Part shown: positions 8,397 to 17,532 of the stretch, piece by piece
Layout of the letters: every line of letters begins with the position of its first letter
Numbering within the stretch: the first letter of the stretch is position 1
Source: Shewanella cutis
Lineage (GTDB): Bacteria; Pseudomonadota; Gammaproteobacteria; Enterobacterales; Shewanellaceae
NCBI RefSeq assembly: GCF_022410515.1
Contig: NZ_JACSDI010000019.1
Location: 1 to 64,000 of the forward strand
Length of the DNA: 64,000 bases
Direction: 5' to 3'
Translations under genes and position numbers: made by a program
Notes under the pieces: model-generated
Told to the model about the DNA's origin: nothing
Databases searched by the model: none
The model's input: the letters and a program-made list of their open reading frames with translations, nothing else

Positions 8397-11207
8397 ATGC
8401 GAAGTACAAAGAGTATCACAGCGTTTGGATTGATGTTGGCCTTGCTAAGTGGCGCCAGTATCGCTGCGCCTAATCACACACCAGCGGATGCGGGGGTCAT
8501 TAACAAAGAAAGGATCCTCTATTGGCTAATTAAGCGTGGCGAAGTATCTGAGGATGCGAGCGAGAGTGTCAAGCAAGCGGCCGTTGAAGCCTATATTGCC
8601 CGCGCGAGCCTAGCACAACCTAAAGAACCTCGGGTGGTGATTGAGGCAGAGCAAGAACGCCTCCATAAAGCCAAAACCACAGCAATGATGCGCGCACCTG
8701 CGCAGCGTGCTTTAGCGGATGCCGATGTGACTAAAACGGTTAAGGTATTAACCGTACTGATTGATTTTCCTGATTTAAGATATAACAACAACGGTTTAAC
8801 CGCGAGTGATACAGACATGTATTATTCAAGTTATCCCGCTTCACACTACAAGAATTTACTCTTCTCAACGGCTGGTTTTAGTGGCCCGCAGGGGCAAACA
8901 TTAGATTCGGCCTATCAGTATTACCAAGCTGTTTCGGGCAAAACTTTCTTCTTCACTGGCGATGTTAAAGGTTGGTATACCGCTGGCCAAAATGCTGATT
9001 ACTATGGTGCTAATGATGCTGATACCAATAACGATGTTAAAGTTGGCGAGCTAGTTAAAGAGGCGGTATTGCAGGCGGTTGCCAGTATGTCAGCTGCGGA
9101 GCTTGCTAGCTATGATATTGAAGATCCATATGATTTAAATGGTAATGGTAACTTAAACGAAGCCGATGGCATTATTGACCATGTGATGATTTTCCACTCC
9201 AGTATTGGGGAAGAAACCGGTGGGGGCAAATTAGGGGCTAATGCGATTTGGTCGCACCGTTATTACGTGAATCAAAGCACTCAAGGTTATACCTTGCCTG
9301 GAACAAACAAAAAAGTCTTTGGTTATACGATTCAACCAATAGATGCGGCGACTGGGGTGTGTACCCATGAATTTGGCCATGATCTTGGGTTGCCCGATGA
9401 GTACGACACGACAGACAACGCTAACAAAGATGGCTCACCCGTGGGTTATTGGTCGTTAATGTCGAGCGGCAGTTGGACTGGAACGATTTCTGGCGCACAA
9501 CCGAGCGGTTTTAGCCCCTACGCGCGTTCGTATTTACAGACGAAATATAAAGGCAAATGGCTGAACGAGCGTGAGATTAGCTTAGACACCATACCTCGGT
9601 CTGGCATGGAAATCACACTCAATCAGGCGATAAACCAAGAGGTTGTGAATCAAATATCGATTCCGCTCCCAGCCACACAAATTGCCTTTAAAGCGCCTTA
9701 TCAAGGGACTTACCAGTACTATTCTGGCCAAGGAAACATGCTGGCAAACAGCATGAGCTTTGCTACAACCTTGCCAGTGACGAGTGATAAACTCACGCTT
9801 TCCATGCAAGCGAGCTGGGATATTGAGAATAGCTTTGACTATATGCAGGTCAAAGTGGACGGCACAGCGATTGCGGGTAATTACACTCAATCCAGCAACA
9901 CCATTAATAGTGCTCGACATATCATTACGGGTAAATCATCGAGCATCTCGACCGCAGTGGGGGACGATGCTTGGGTCGCGTTGGAATATGATTTGTCAGC
10001 CTATGCAGGCAAAGCTGTCACGATTGAATTTAACTATGTGACCGATGAGGCAGTCAGTGGCTCAGGTATTACTATCGACAACATCAGCATCAAACAAGGT
10101 ACGAGTGAGTTGTATGCCGATAATGCCGAAGCAGCTAACAAAGCCACTTTCTCTGGTTATAGCCGCATTACTAACACTCGCCCAGGACCAGCATCACGCT
10201 ACTTAATTCAATTACGCAGCCACAATGGTGTCGATGCGGGATTAAAGAGTAAAGGGTTTGATCCTGGCGTACTGCTATGGCTCGAGAATGCCAGCTATAG
10301 CGATAACAACGTGTCAGACCATCCCGGCCGCAGCTTAATAGGCGTGATTGATGCTGATCAAAATAGGATTGGCACTAACTCTACCGATGTACAAATCCGA
10401 GATGCGGCGTTTAGCACGGTAAAACAAACCGCTTATTTTGGTGACAATAGTCTCGATGCGGTTAGTCTGTTTGACGATAGTGTCGATTACAGTGCGCCGC
10501 TGCAACCTCAGTCAGGTATGCAATTGCAACAACTTGGGTTGACGATGGAAGTTGTCGCTCAAGCCAGTGATAACAGCACTGCAGTGATTCGTTTAGCGAA
10601 TGCAAACGCCGATCCCGCATTAACTCCCTTAACCGCCGCAATTAATCTGAGCCAAAACGGCCAGGCAGTGACGGTTTCTGCTGCGGTAGAAGGAGGAGAA
10701 GGCGCGTATTCCTACGCTTGGGATTTCGGTGTAGCGGGAGCAACAAGTACCTCGGCCACAGCGGTTTATACCTACTCTGCGGCTGGAACCTATACGCTGA
10801 CCTTAACTGTTACCGATACCAAAGGTACAAAAGTCACCGCCACGAAAACCGTAGTAGTCAGCTTACCGTTAACTGCCAGCTTTAGTTTCAACTCGAACCA
10901 GCTAACGGTGAACTTTAGCAACACCTCGACTGGTGGTGCTGGAAGCGTGAGCTATTTATGGAACTTTGGTGATGGCACCTCAAGTACTTCGGCATCGCCT
11001 TCCCACACTTACGCTCGGGCGGGGACTTACACCGTGACGCTCACGGTTAAAGATACCCAAAATGCGACCGCAAGCAGTAGCTCAAGCGTTACCGTGTCTG
11101 CCCCAATCGCACCACCATCGGAAGATTCAGGTGGCGGTGGTGGCAGTCTAAGTTGGCTTAGTCTTCTGTTGCTTGGCGGTGTTGCATGGCGTCGCCAGCG
11201 CCAATAA
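8397..11207 (+). CDS. Secreted M6-family metalloprotease with two PKD domains and GlyGly-CTERM
   Basis: This 936-residue exported zinc protease resembles immune inhibitor A (M6). The signal peptide covers about 1-23. The zinc site is HEFGHDLGLPDEYD near residue 327 (HExxH, then Gly and Asp). A central beta-rich region around 440-570 includes a jelly-roll-like segment, then two PKD domains (about 745-822 with YAWDFGVAGA, about 824-900 with YLWNFGDGTSS). The tail is a Gly-rich linker, a hydrophobic helix and WRRQRQ, the GlyGly-CTERM pattern of rhombosortase-processed type II secretion clients. GGAAGG precedes the start. It probably degrades extracellular protein. Confidence 0.9.
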   Translation: MRSTKSITAFGLMLALLSGASIAAPNHTPADAGVINKERILYWLIKRGEVSEDASESVKQAAVEAYIARASLAQPKEPRVVIEAEQERLHKAKTTAMMRAPAQRALADADVTKTVKVLTVLIDFPDLRYNNNGLTASDTDMYYSSYPASHYKNLLFSTAGFSGPQGQTLDSAYQYYQAVSGKTFFFTGDVKGWYTAGQNADYYGANDADTNNDVKVGELVKEAVLQAVASMSAAELASYDIEDPYDLNGNGNLNEADGIIDHVMIFHSSIGEETGGGKLGANAIWSHRYYVNQSTQGYTLPGTNKKVFGYTIQPIDAATGVCTHEFGHDLGLPDEYDTTDNANKDGSPVGYWSLMSSGSWTGTISGAQPSGFSPYARSYLQTKYKGKWLNEREISLDTIPRSGMEITLNQAINQEVVNQISIPLPATQIAFKAPYQGTYQYYSGQGNMLANSMSFATTLPVTSDKLTLSMQASWDIENSFDYMQVKVDGTAIAGNYTQSSNTINSARHIITGKSSSISTAVGDDAWVALEYDLSAYAGKAVTIEFNYVTDEAVSGSGITIDNISIKQGTSELYADNAEAANKATFSGYSRITNTRPGPASRYLIQLRSHNGVDAGLKSKGFDPGVLLWLENASYSDNNVSDHPGRSLIGVIDADQNRIGTNSTDVQIRDAAFSTVKQTAYFGDNSLDAVSLFDDSVDYSAPLQPQSGMQLQQLGLTMEVVAQASDNSTAVIRLANANADPALTPLTAAINLSQNGQAVTVSAAVEGGEGAYSYAWDFGVAGATSTSATAVYTYSAAGTYTLTLTVTDTKGTKVTATKTVVVSLPLTASFSFNSNQLTVNFSNTSTGGAGSVSYLWNFGDGTSSTSASPSHTYARAGTYTVTLTVKDTQNATASSSSSVTVSAPIAPPSEDSGGGGGSLSWLSLLLLGGVAWRRQRQ

Positions 11208-11223
11208 GTTTGTGAGTTAAAGC

Positions 11224-11251
11224 AAAATGCCTCTGATCAGAGGCATTTTTT
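11224..11251. terminator. Bidirectional terminator between the M6 protease and ubiC
   Basis: AAAATGCCTCTGATCAGAGGCATTTT is one perfect palindrome. T follows on the plus side and A precedes it on the other, so it can end both convergent genes. Confidence 0.85.
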
Positions 11252-11269
11252 GTTTTTAGCTTAAGAGAA

Positions 11270-11839
11270 TTAGGGGTGTAGCCTCGCCATTGCCTCTTCG
11301 GCGGCGGGGAGGAACATTTCACTGACAAACATTTCCTCCTCGTTGTGGTGGAAATATCGACGTCGACCCCAAAGCTCATGTTCTACATTCTGCGCTAAAC
11401 TTTGCGCTAGGTGGGCGAGACGGCTATCGGTGGCAAAGCGGGCAATTTCAATGCGCCCCGGCACAAAGCTATCTTGGCTAAATAATAATTCGCCCAGTGG
11501 TCGAGTCCCTAGGCCTAAAAAATCAGCTTGGCGTGTCGATAATAAAGACTGAGGGATCAAGGTTCTGGCAAATACCCAAGGCACATCGTCGAGGCAGAGT
11601 AAGACTTCGCGCACCCAAACGGCACTTTGATTGGGATATTCGCCGTCGAGTGGTGGGCATTGACCTTCACCAAGGATTCTGACTTCAAACTCATTACAGC
11701 AGCCTTTGAGCTTTTGTGTCAGACTACCAGGGGCGAGTAACCATTCCTTAAGGGGAGAAGCGGGAAGATTTTTGGTGTTGTCGGCACAAAACCATTGAAT
11801 TGATTCGCCATAGGGAAAGCTTAAGCTGGTCACATTCAT
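11270..11839 (-). CDS. ubiC: Chorismate lyase (chorismate pyruvate-lyase)
   Basis: This 189-residue cytoplasmic enzyme converts chorismate to 4-hydroxybenzoate and pyruvate, the first committed step of ubiquinone synthesis. Family landmarks are WLLAPGSLTQKL near 33, AVWVREVLL with the active-site Arg near 77, WVFARTLIP, LGTRPLGELLF near 109, WGRRRYF near 155 and the C-terminal FVSEMFLP with the conserved Glu. It is slightly longer than E. coli UbiC (165). No ubiA lies next to it here, unlike in E. coli. Confidence 0.9.
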   Translation of the reverse strand: MNVTSLSFPYGESIQWFCADNTKNLPASPLKEWLLAPGSLTQKLKGCCNEFEVRILGEGQCPPLDGEYPNQSAVWVREVLLCLDDVPWVFARTLIPQSLLSTRQADFLGLGTRPLGELLFSQDSFVPGRIEIARFATDSRLAHLAQSLAQNVEHELWGRRRYFHHNEEEMFVSEMFLPAAEEAMARLHP

Positions 11840-11940
11840 TAAATACTCGTTACAATATAAGCAAACGTCGGCAGTCTACCAGATAGATTGGGAAGTTTCT
11901 TCCATTGGCCATTATTGTTTTTAGGGAGCTGTAAACCGCG

Positions 11941-12351
11941 ATGAAAAAATTATTATCAGCCTGCCTGATCTTGTTCAGTGTTGTGTGTAGCGCATATGCG
12001 GCCGACGAAAAAGAAGCGGCTCCTGCAGCGGAGTACGCCTATTACGGTTTTGAACCTGAAATCGTGACTAACTATATTTCAAACCGCAAAAAGCTTGGTT
12101 TTGTAAAGATCAGTGTCGAGTTGATGGTTAAGAGTCCCGATGATTTAGTGATCGTTGAGCGCCATGATCCTCTGCTGCGGGCGGCGATTATCGAAGTGCT
12201 GGGCAATCAGGCCGAAGAAAAAGTTAAGTCCCTCACCGGACGTGAAGAGATCCGCCGTGAATGCTTCGATATGGTCAATAACCTGCTGACAAAAGAAGCG
12301 GGTAAACCTTTAGTCGTCAACCTGTTGTTTACCTCCTATCTGTACGATTAA
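11941..12351 (+). CDS. FliL-like periplasmic protein
   Basis: This 136-residue protein has a cleavable-looking signal peptide (about 1-20, ending AYA) and a domain resembling the C-terminal part of FliL. Features are YYGFEPEIVTNYIS, VKISVELMV, HDPLLRAAIIEVLGNQAEEKVKSLTGREEIRRE and a closing strand VVNLLFTSYLYD. True FliL is membrane-anchored at the flagellar basal body. This gene is far from flagellar genes and lacks a retained anchor, so a motor role is uncertain. rlmF starts 54 bp downstream and may be co-transcribed. Confidence 0.75.
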   Translation: MKKLLSACLILFSVVCSAYAADEKEAAPAAEYAYYGFEPEIVTNYISNRKKLGFVKISVELMVKSPDDLVIVERHDPLLRAAIIEVLGNQAEEKVKSLTGREEIRRECFDMVNNLLTKEAGKPLVVNLLFTSYLYD

Positions 12352-12405
12352 TCTCGCTAATACGCTCAAGGGCCGATCCTTGGATTGGCCCGCCCTTGTT
12401 GATAA

Positions 12406-13509
12406 ATGATTATGCCTAAACCCGCCATAAAAACTGCCGCTAAACCCGCGACGCCAGCTGCAGGCAAACGCGCTAAGCCAAGCACGCCTCAATCTGTCGC
12501 CAAGCTCAAAGCCAGCAAGGCTAAGGCCGCTAGTAAGCCCAAAGCAAAGCTCGGGGAGAAAAAGACCTTACACCCGCGTAATGTGCATCTTCATGGCTAT
12601 GATTTTGTGGCCTTAATGGCGAGTTTCCCTAAGCTGAAAGCCTTTGTCAGGCCTACGGCCTATGGTGCGTTATCGATTGATTTTGCCGATCCCTTAGCGG
12701 TTAAGAATCTGAATGCCGCGTTACTGAAACACCATTACCAAATTGATTTTTGGGATATTCCCAAGGGGGCGCTTTGTCCGCCTATCCCCGGGCGAGTCGA
12801 TTATGTGCACTACTTGGCTGATCTCTTATTTGAGGGAGCCACCGCCCCGCGTATTGAACAAGTTAGCGCCTTAGATATTGGCACTGGGGCGAATGGGATT
12901 TACGCCATCCTAGGGCATCAAGTGTATGGCTGGCAGTTTGTTGCTTCGGATATCAATCCCCAGTCACTGGCCAATGTGCAGCGCATTATCGACAACAATT
13001 CCTGCTTACAAGGTCATGTAACATTAAGGCGGCAGCGGGATGAAAACGCCATTTTTAAGGGTATTATCGAGGCTGCGGATCGCTTTGAGTTAACCCTCTG
13101 CAATCCGCCGTTTCATGCCTCATTACGGGAGGCTAGTGAAGGTTCACAGCGTAAGGTGCGTAACTTACAACTCAGTCGAGGCGAAAAACCAAAAGCCACT
13201 GGCGCAGCCTTAAACTTTGGTGGTCAGGCTGCGGAACTTTGGTGCCAAGGTGGTGAGAGACAATTTTTAGCCACAATGATCCGCGAAAGCCATATGTTTG
13301 CCGAGCAATGTTTGTGGTTTACCAGCTTGATATCGAAGCAGGAAAACCTTAAGCCTTGTTATCAAGCACTGGCAAAACTGGGTGTGGATACGGTAAAAAC
13401 CATTGAGATGCAGCAGGGTAATAAGGTCACCCGAGTGTTAGCGTGGAGTTTCCATTCGCAGGCTAAACGTTTGCGCTGGCGCAGTGAGCTTGTTACACCG
13501 ATTAAATAA
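12406..13509 (+). CDS. rlmF: 23S rRNA (adenine-1618-N6)-methyltransferase
   Basis: This 367-residue SAM-dependent enzyme methylates N6 of A1618 in 23S rRNA. The first ~50 residues are a Lys/Ala/Pro-rich basic extension. HPRNVHLHGYDF then starts the conserved part, with PPIPGRVDYVHYLADLL, the SAM motif LDIGTGANGIY near residue 157 and the N6-adenine methylase signature NPPFHAS near 231. The start is uncertain between ATG at 12406 and ATG at 12412, with no strong ribosome site at either. A 9-bp hairpin follows the stop. Confidence 0.88.
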   Translation: MIMPKPAIKTAAKPATPAAGKRAKPSTPQSVAKLKASKAKAASKPKAKLGEKKTLHPRNVHLHGYDFVALMASFPKLKAFVRPTAYGALSIDFADPLAVKNLNAALLKHHYQIDFWDIPKGALCPPIPGRVDYVHYLADLLFEGATAPRIEQVSALDIGTGANGIYAILGHQVYGWQFVASDINPQSLANVQRIIDNNSCLQGHVTLRRQRDENAIFKGIIEAADRFELTLCNPPFHASLREASEGSQRKVRNLQLSRGEKPKATGAALNFGGQAAELWCQGGERQFLATMIRESHMFAEQCLWFTSLISKQENLKPCYQALAKLGVDTVKTIEMQQGNKVTRVLAWSFHSQAKRLRWRSELVTPIK

Positions 13510-13537
13510 AACAGGCGCTTAATGCGCCTGTTGATTT
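13510..13537. terminator. Hairpin between rlmF and the DUF333 lipoprotein gene
   Basis: AACAGGCGC at 13510-13518 pairs exactly with GCGCCTGTT at 13524-13532 around TTAAT. The downstream T-run is short, so termination may be partial. It sits between convergent genes. Confidence 0.6.
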
Positions 13538-13551
13538 GGAGCCACACTCAA

Positions 13552-13836
13552 TTACTGGGCTTTGTCCTGTGGATGGTCGCGGCGAAATAGCGCCCACTCT
13601 TCAATCTGTTCACCGTTTGGCAAGGTACACATACCGTGTTCACCCTCTGCGGTTCTTTGGATTTCCGATGTGCCACCGAGGGAGGCGCAATACTCTGATG
13701 CCGGGTTGGCGATTTGTGCTTTTGCTTCAGTTTTTGTTTCAGCCTGAGCGTTTGTTGCTGGCTCGGTCTTTTCGCCACAGCCCGCTAAGCCGCTGCAGAT
13801 GATGAGACCGAATAACCAAGCTGATGCTAATTTCAT
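13552..13836 (-). CDS. DUF333 small lipoprotein
   Basis: This 94-residue protein has a lipoprotein signal (lipobox LAGC, Cys at 20) and a Lys/Glu/Thr/Ala-rich linker. A short DUF333 domain follows: NPASEYCASLGG, a GMCTLPNGEQIEEW segment and a closing ALFRRD. The two domain Cys residues are conserved in this family. Some members are annotated as putative hemolysins, which sequence alone does not support. AAAGGGA precedes the start. It is probably tethered to the membrane facing the periplasm. Confidence 0.82.
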   Translation of the reverse strand: MKLASAWLFGLIICSGLAGCGEKTEPATNAQAETKTEAKAQIANPASEYCASLGGTSEIQRTAEGEHGMCTLPNGEQIEEWALFRRDHPQDKAQ

Positions 13837-13862
13837 GTTGTTTCCCTTTGTTGTTAATTCAT

Positions 13863-14525
13863 TTATTTACGGCCTAAAATCCGCAAAATACGCAGAAATA
13901 GGTTGATGATATCCATATACAACGCGGCTGCGCTATCGACGGCATTATCGACTGTTTTCGGGATTTGGTTCGCCCGTCCCCAATCGTAGCCAATATAGCC
14001 GCAGAAGATCAGCACGACTATCCAATCTAAAATGCCGTGATGGGTTTTAAAAATAAATATTTCAATAAGTTCGACTACTATTACGAGCAGTAATGCGATA
14101 GTGAGAACACCGGATATTTTTTGGAAAAAGGCCGGAAACAGCGTCCCCAAACACATCATCGCGATAGTGACTAAGCCCGTGATCCGAATCGCTTCGGTAA
14201 CGAGCGCGGGGTCGTATTGGCTGACAACCATATTAATAATCAGGCCAAAGGGCACCACCACAAAGTTATAGCCAACAAAGCTGACGATGGGGCTACTTGA
14301 GCTTTGGAATAGATAAATCCCCAAGAAGCAGGAGGCAAAGTAACCGATAAAGAATATCCAAGGATTCACACTGGCTATCGCCTCGGGGTCGATATGGCTG
14401 ACCATGGCATAGTTCACTGCAAATCCCCAAACGAGGGTGAGACCAATCACTAAATTATAGAGACCCGCCCCAATAATAGTGTCATTAGTTGTACGGCGGT
14501 CAAATACGCTGTTTTCAGTATCCAT
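13863..14525 (-). CDS. Bax-inhibitor-1/YccA (TMBIM) family membrane protein
   Basis: This 220-residue protein has about seven membrane segments. The family end motif appears as GYIGYDWGRANQIP followed by DSAAALYMDIINLFLRILRILG. Bacterial relatives are linked to calcium leak or to FtsH interaction (YccA), but the role here is unknown. AAGGA lies upstream of the ATG. It is transcribed towards the DUF333 gene, 26 bp away, and an operon is possible. Confidence 0.85.
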   Translation of the reverse strand: MDTENSVFDRRTTNDTIIGAGLYNLVIGLTLVWGFAVNYAMVSHIDPEAIASVNPWIFFIGYFASCFLGIYLFQSSSSPIVSFVGYNFVVVPFGLIINMVVSQYDPALVTEAIRITGLVTIAMMCLGTLFPAFFQKISGVLTIALLLVIVVELIEIFIFKTHHGILDWIVVLIFCGYIGYDWGRANQIPKTVDNAVDSAAALYMDIINLFLRILRILGRK

Positions 14526-14574
14526 TTGATTTTTAATATCCTTAAGTGTGTAAACTGTGCTGAGTATATACCTT

Positions 14575-15336
14575 TTACTGGCTACATATCTTGCAGTGAG
14601 CTTGTTTAGGTAATTTCATTTCACGAAACTCCATGGTCATGGCATCGATCATCAAAATTCGTCCGGCAAGGGTTTTGCCCATGCCGGTAATGACTTTAAT
14701 GGCTTCAACCGCTTGCAAACAGCCGACCATACCGACGACAGGTGCAAGAATACCGGATTCGACACAGCTGAGTTGTTGCTCGCCAAATAATGAACTAAAG
14801 CAATGATAACAAGGCGTTTGTGCTTGATAGTCAAATACGGTGATCATGCCTTCCATACGAATTGCAGCGGCCGAAACTAAAGGGACTTTGTGCTTAAAAC
14901 AGCTCTGGTTTAGCTGCTCACGCACGCTGACATTATCGGTACAATCGACCACGATACTGTGACTGGCGACAAGCGCATCAATCTCATGATCATCCAATAC
15001 CGCATTGATTGGATTGATTTTTACATGGGGATTGAGCTGATTCAGGCTTTGTTTGGCCGATTCGACCTTAGGTTGGCCGATATTGGCATCCTGATGTAAT
15101 ACTTGGCGCTGTAGGTTAGAGAGCTCAACCGTATCGAAATCCACTAAGGTCAGCTCGCCAATACCTGCAACGGTAAGGTATTGTCCCGCGGCGCAGCCTA
15201 AACCGCCTGCGCCTATCATCAGCACTTTGGCGAGTTTTAGGCGTTCTTGGCCATCGATATCCATCGCCTTGATTGAGATTTGGCGGCTGTAGCGGGTAAG
15301 TTCGCTGTCGCTGAGGATGTCTACTTGTTCATTCAT
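14575..15336 (-). CDS. moeB: Molybdopterin-synthase adenylyltransferase
   Basis: This 253-residue enzyme adenylates the C-terminus of MoaD with ATP so that it can be thiocarboxylated for molybdopterin synthesis. The ATP-binding loop is MIGAGGLGCAAGQY. DFDTVELSNLQRQVL follows, then DCTDNVSVRE. Zinc ligands are the pair CYHC and a C-terminal CKIC. I prefer the ATG at 15336 (MNEQVDIL), because the longer reading from 15354 overlaps moeA and adds only six residues. It is the downstream gene of a moeA-moeB pair. Confidence 0.92.
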   Translation of the reverse strand: MNEQVDILSDSELTRYSRQISIKAMDIDGQERLKLAKVLMIGAGGLGCAAGQYLTVAGIGELTLVDFDTVELSNLQRQVLHQDANIGQPKVESAKQSLNQLNPHVKINPINAVLDDHEIDALVASHSIVVDCTDNVSVREQLNQSCFKHKVPLVSAAAIRMEGMITVFDYQAQTPCYHCFSSLFGEQQLSCVESGILAPVVGMVGCLQAVEAIKVITGMGKTLAGRILMIDAMTMEFREMKLPKQAHCKICSQ

Positions 15337-15347
15337 CGATTCGCGCC

Positions 15348-16601
15348 TTAGCAAAGCACTGAGTTAAAAGGTTCTACCGTCACTTGCGTGCCCGCAGGCG
15401 TGTCACCTTGGTACTGCTCCAACTGGACGAAGCAATTTGCCAGACTCATCGAAGTTAACATGCCTGAGCCTTGGCTGCCGGTGATGGCGACTTCTAATTC
15501 GCCCTGTGCATTGCGGGATAAAATACCGCGTTGATATTCCACGCGCCCAGGTTGCTTACGCACAGGCGTAGTCAGGGTTGCCGATAACATCAGCGGCGCT
15601 TTTGGGGTTAAGCCTTGCATTTTGTTAAGTATTGGCCACACCAGTTTGTAGAAGGTGACCATGGAGGAGACGGGATTGCCCGGTAAGCCGCAGAATATCG
15701 CCTTGCCTATGCGTCCCATGGCAAAGGGTTTGCCCGGTTTGATGGCGAGTTTCCAGAAGGTGATTTTGCCTTCTTCATCCAGAATTTGCTTAGTAAAGTC
15801 TGCTTCGCCGACCGATACACCACCCGAAGTTAATACCATATCTGCTTGGCTTGCTGCGTGACGAAATGCGTGGCGAATGGCCTCGGGATCGTCGCTTACT
15901 ACGCCTAAATCCAGCCATTCCACATTGGCGCGGCTGAGTAAACCTTGGATGGAATAACGGTTTGAATCGTAAATTTGCCCTGGCGCGAGTTCGCTACCGA
16001 CTGGGCGCAGTTCATCCCCGGTGGAGAAAAACGCGACTTTGAGTTGGCGGTAAACGCGCACTTGGCTCACACCAATGGTGGCTAATACGCCAAGTTCTGC
16101 GGCTTTAATTTCGATACCTGCTTTCAGGACTTTAGTACCTTGCAACAGTTCTTCACCTTGACTGCGAACATTCGCACCCTTGGCCTTGGGGTGATTTATT
16201 TGGATCTGATCGCCATTGGCTTGGGTTTCTTCCTGCATTTGTACTGTGTCATAACCAGCAGGAACGGGGGCGCCCGTCATAATACGCACGCAGGAGTTTG
16301 GGGTAATTCTCCCCTCAAAGCCATGGCCAGCGAAGGAGCTGCCGATCAGCGTCAGTGTGGTTTGCTTGGCTTCGCTGGTTAAATCGGCAAAGCGAAACGC
16401 ATAGCCATCCATCGAGGAGTTATCGAAGGGGGGTAAATCGATACAAGAGGCCAAATCCTCTGCTAAAACGCGGCCAAGCGCATGGGGAAGTGTAACGACT
16501 TCGGTGTCTGACACTGGGCTAACCTGCTCAAGCAGAAGGGGAATGGCTTGATCTGGATGCATTAAGCTAGGTTGCGAACAAGGATCGGCTTTCACGGACA
16601 T
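15348..16601 (-). CDS. moeA: Molybdopterin molybdenumtransferase
   Basis: This 417-residue enzyme inserts molybdate into adenylyl-molybdopterin to finish the cofactor. Features are LPPFDNSSMDGYAFR near 58, RIMTGAPVPAGYDTVQMQEE near 107, the MoCF-biosynthesis motif TSGGVSVGEADF near 260 and FCGLPGNPVSSMVTF near 311. Length matches E. coli MoeA (411). The start has GGAAG just upstream, and moeB follows within a few bases. Shewanella uses molybdoenzymes in anaerobic respiration. Confidence 0.93.
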   Translation of the reverse strand: MSVKADPCSQPSLMHPDQAIPLLLEQVSPVSDTEVVTLPHALGRVLAEDLASCIDLPPFDNSSMDGYAFRFADLTSEAKQTTLTLIGSSFAGHGFEGRITPNSCVRIMTGAPVPAGYDTVQMQEETQANGDQIQINHPKAKGANVRSQGEELLQGTKVLKAGIEIKAAELGVLATIGVSQVRVYRQLKVAFFSTGDELRPVGSELAPGQIYDSNRYSIQGLLSRANVEWLDLGVVSDDPEAIRHAFRHAASQADMVLTSGGVSVGEADFTKQILDEEGKITFWKLAIKPGKPFAMGRIGKAIFCGLPGNPVSSMVTFYKLVWPILNKMQGLTPKAPLMLSATLTTPVRKQPGRVEYQRGILSRNAQGELEVAITGSQGSGMLTSMSLANCFVQLEQYQGDTPAGTQVTVEPFNSVLC

Positions 16602-16771
16602 CGGGTCTTCCTTATGGGCAAAGGGTTGGGCAAATATGCGGGCTATTATGCCACGCTGTGCTTGCTTGGCTATGATCTGTATAGGAGTTTATGTGATTTG
16701 TAAGGCGGTTAACTCTTCTAATAGATGATTTTGCAGTGCCCTTCATGCGGAGCTAAACGCGAGTCTATGAA

Positions 16772-16792
16772 CAAATGAAAATCATTTTTATC
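16772..16792. promoter_or_regulatory. Fur-box-like site upstream of ferritin
   Basis: The core ATGAAAATCATT differs from the Fur consensus core ATGATAATCATT at one base, with A/T-rich flanks as expected. It lies about 115 bp before the ferritin start. Fur control of iron storage is common, but whether it would act directly here is inference. The rest of 16602-16905 shows no gene. Confidence 0.5.
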
Positions 16793-16905
16793 AACTAATC
16801 ATTAACTTAGCGAAGTCAACAAAGGTAAATTTTGTTGCTTTTGGCGACGGCCTTCATGACAATGTGAACCGATGATTTCAGTTCGAAGGCCAAAGAGGAT
16901 TTACA

Positions 16906-17442
16906 ATGCTGTCTGCAACCATGATCGAAAAGTTGAATGAACAAATTAATATGGAATTTTTCTCCTCTAATTTATACCTGCAAATGAGTGCATGGTGCGA
17001 AGATCAAGGCTTTGAAGGCGCAGCAAAATTTATGCGCGAGCATGCTGATGAAGAAATGGGCCATATGCGCCGTTTGTTCACCTATGTGAGCGAAACCGGT
17101 GGTTTACCGTTACTGGGCGCAATTGAAGCGCCACAGTCACAGTTCAATTCTCTGCTGGCCTTATTCGAGTTGACCTATGAGCACGAACAGTTAATTACTC
17201 GCCAGATTAACGCGTTAGCCCACACCGCATTTTCGAATCAAGATTATTCCACCTTTAATTTCCTGCAATGGTATGTGGCTGAGCAGCACGAAGAAGAAAA
17301 GCTGTTTAAGTCAATTGTCGATAAGATCCGTTTAGTGGGAGAAGATGGCAAGGCATTGTTCTTTATTGATAAAGATCTTGCCAAATTAGCCTCAAAAGGC
17401 GGCGAAAGTATCATGAATGCCCAAAGCCAACCGCAGGCTTAA
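16906..17442 (+). CDS. ftn: Non-heme ferritin
   Basis: This 178-residue protein forms a 24-subunit shell storing iron as a ferric mineral. The ferroxidase ligands are visible: Glu in NMEFFSSNLYLQMS, the EHADEEMGHM pair near 45-53, a Glu in LTYEHEQLI near 94 and QHEEEKLFK near 127. Length fits bacterial FtnA (about 165-180). GAGG precedes the ATG, a Fur-box-like site lies upstream, and a strong terminator follows. It is monocistronic. Confidence 0.93.
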   Translation: MLSATMIEKLNEQINMEFFSSNLYLQMSAWCEDQGFEGAAKFMREHADEEMGHMRRLFTYVSETGGLPLLGAIEAPQSQFNSLLALFELTYEHEQLITRQINALAHTAFSNQDYSTFNFLQWYVAEQHEEEKLFKSIVDKIRLVGEDGKALFFIDKDLAKLASKGGESIMNAQSQPQA

Positions 17443-17468
17443 GTGCATTGGCGTTGAACCACGCGAGA

Positions 17469-17498
17469 TTAAAAAAGCAGCCTAGGCTGCTTTTTTAA
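17469..17498. terminator. Bidirectional terminator between ferritin and the GGDEF-EAL gene
   Basis: A perfect 30-bp palindrome centred on GCAGCCTAGGCTGC has flanking A and T runs on both sides. It can end both the ferritin gene and the convergent minus-strand gene. Confidence 0.92.
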
Positions 17499-17532
17499 TG
17501 TCTATTAACCTAAATGTTAAGCTGGCCATCCC

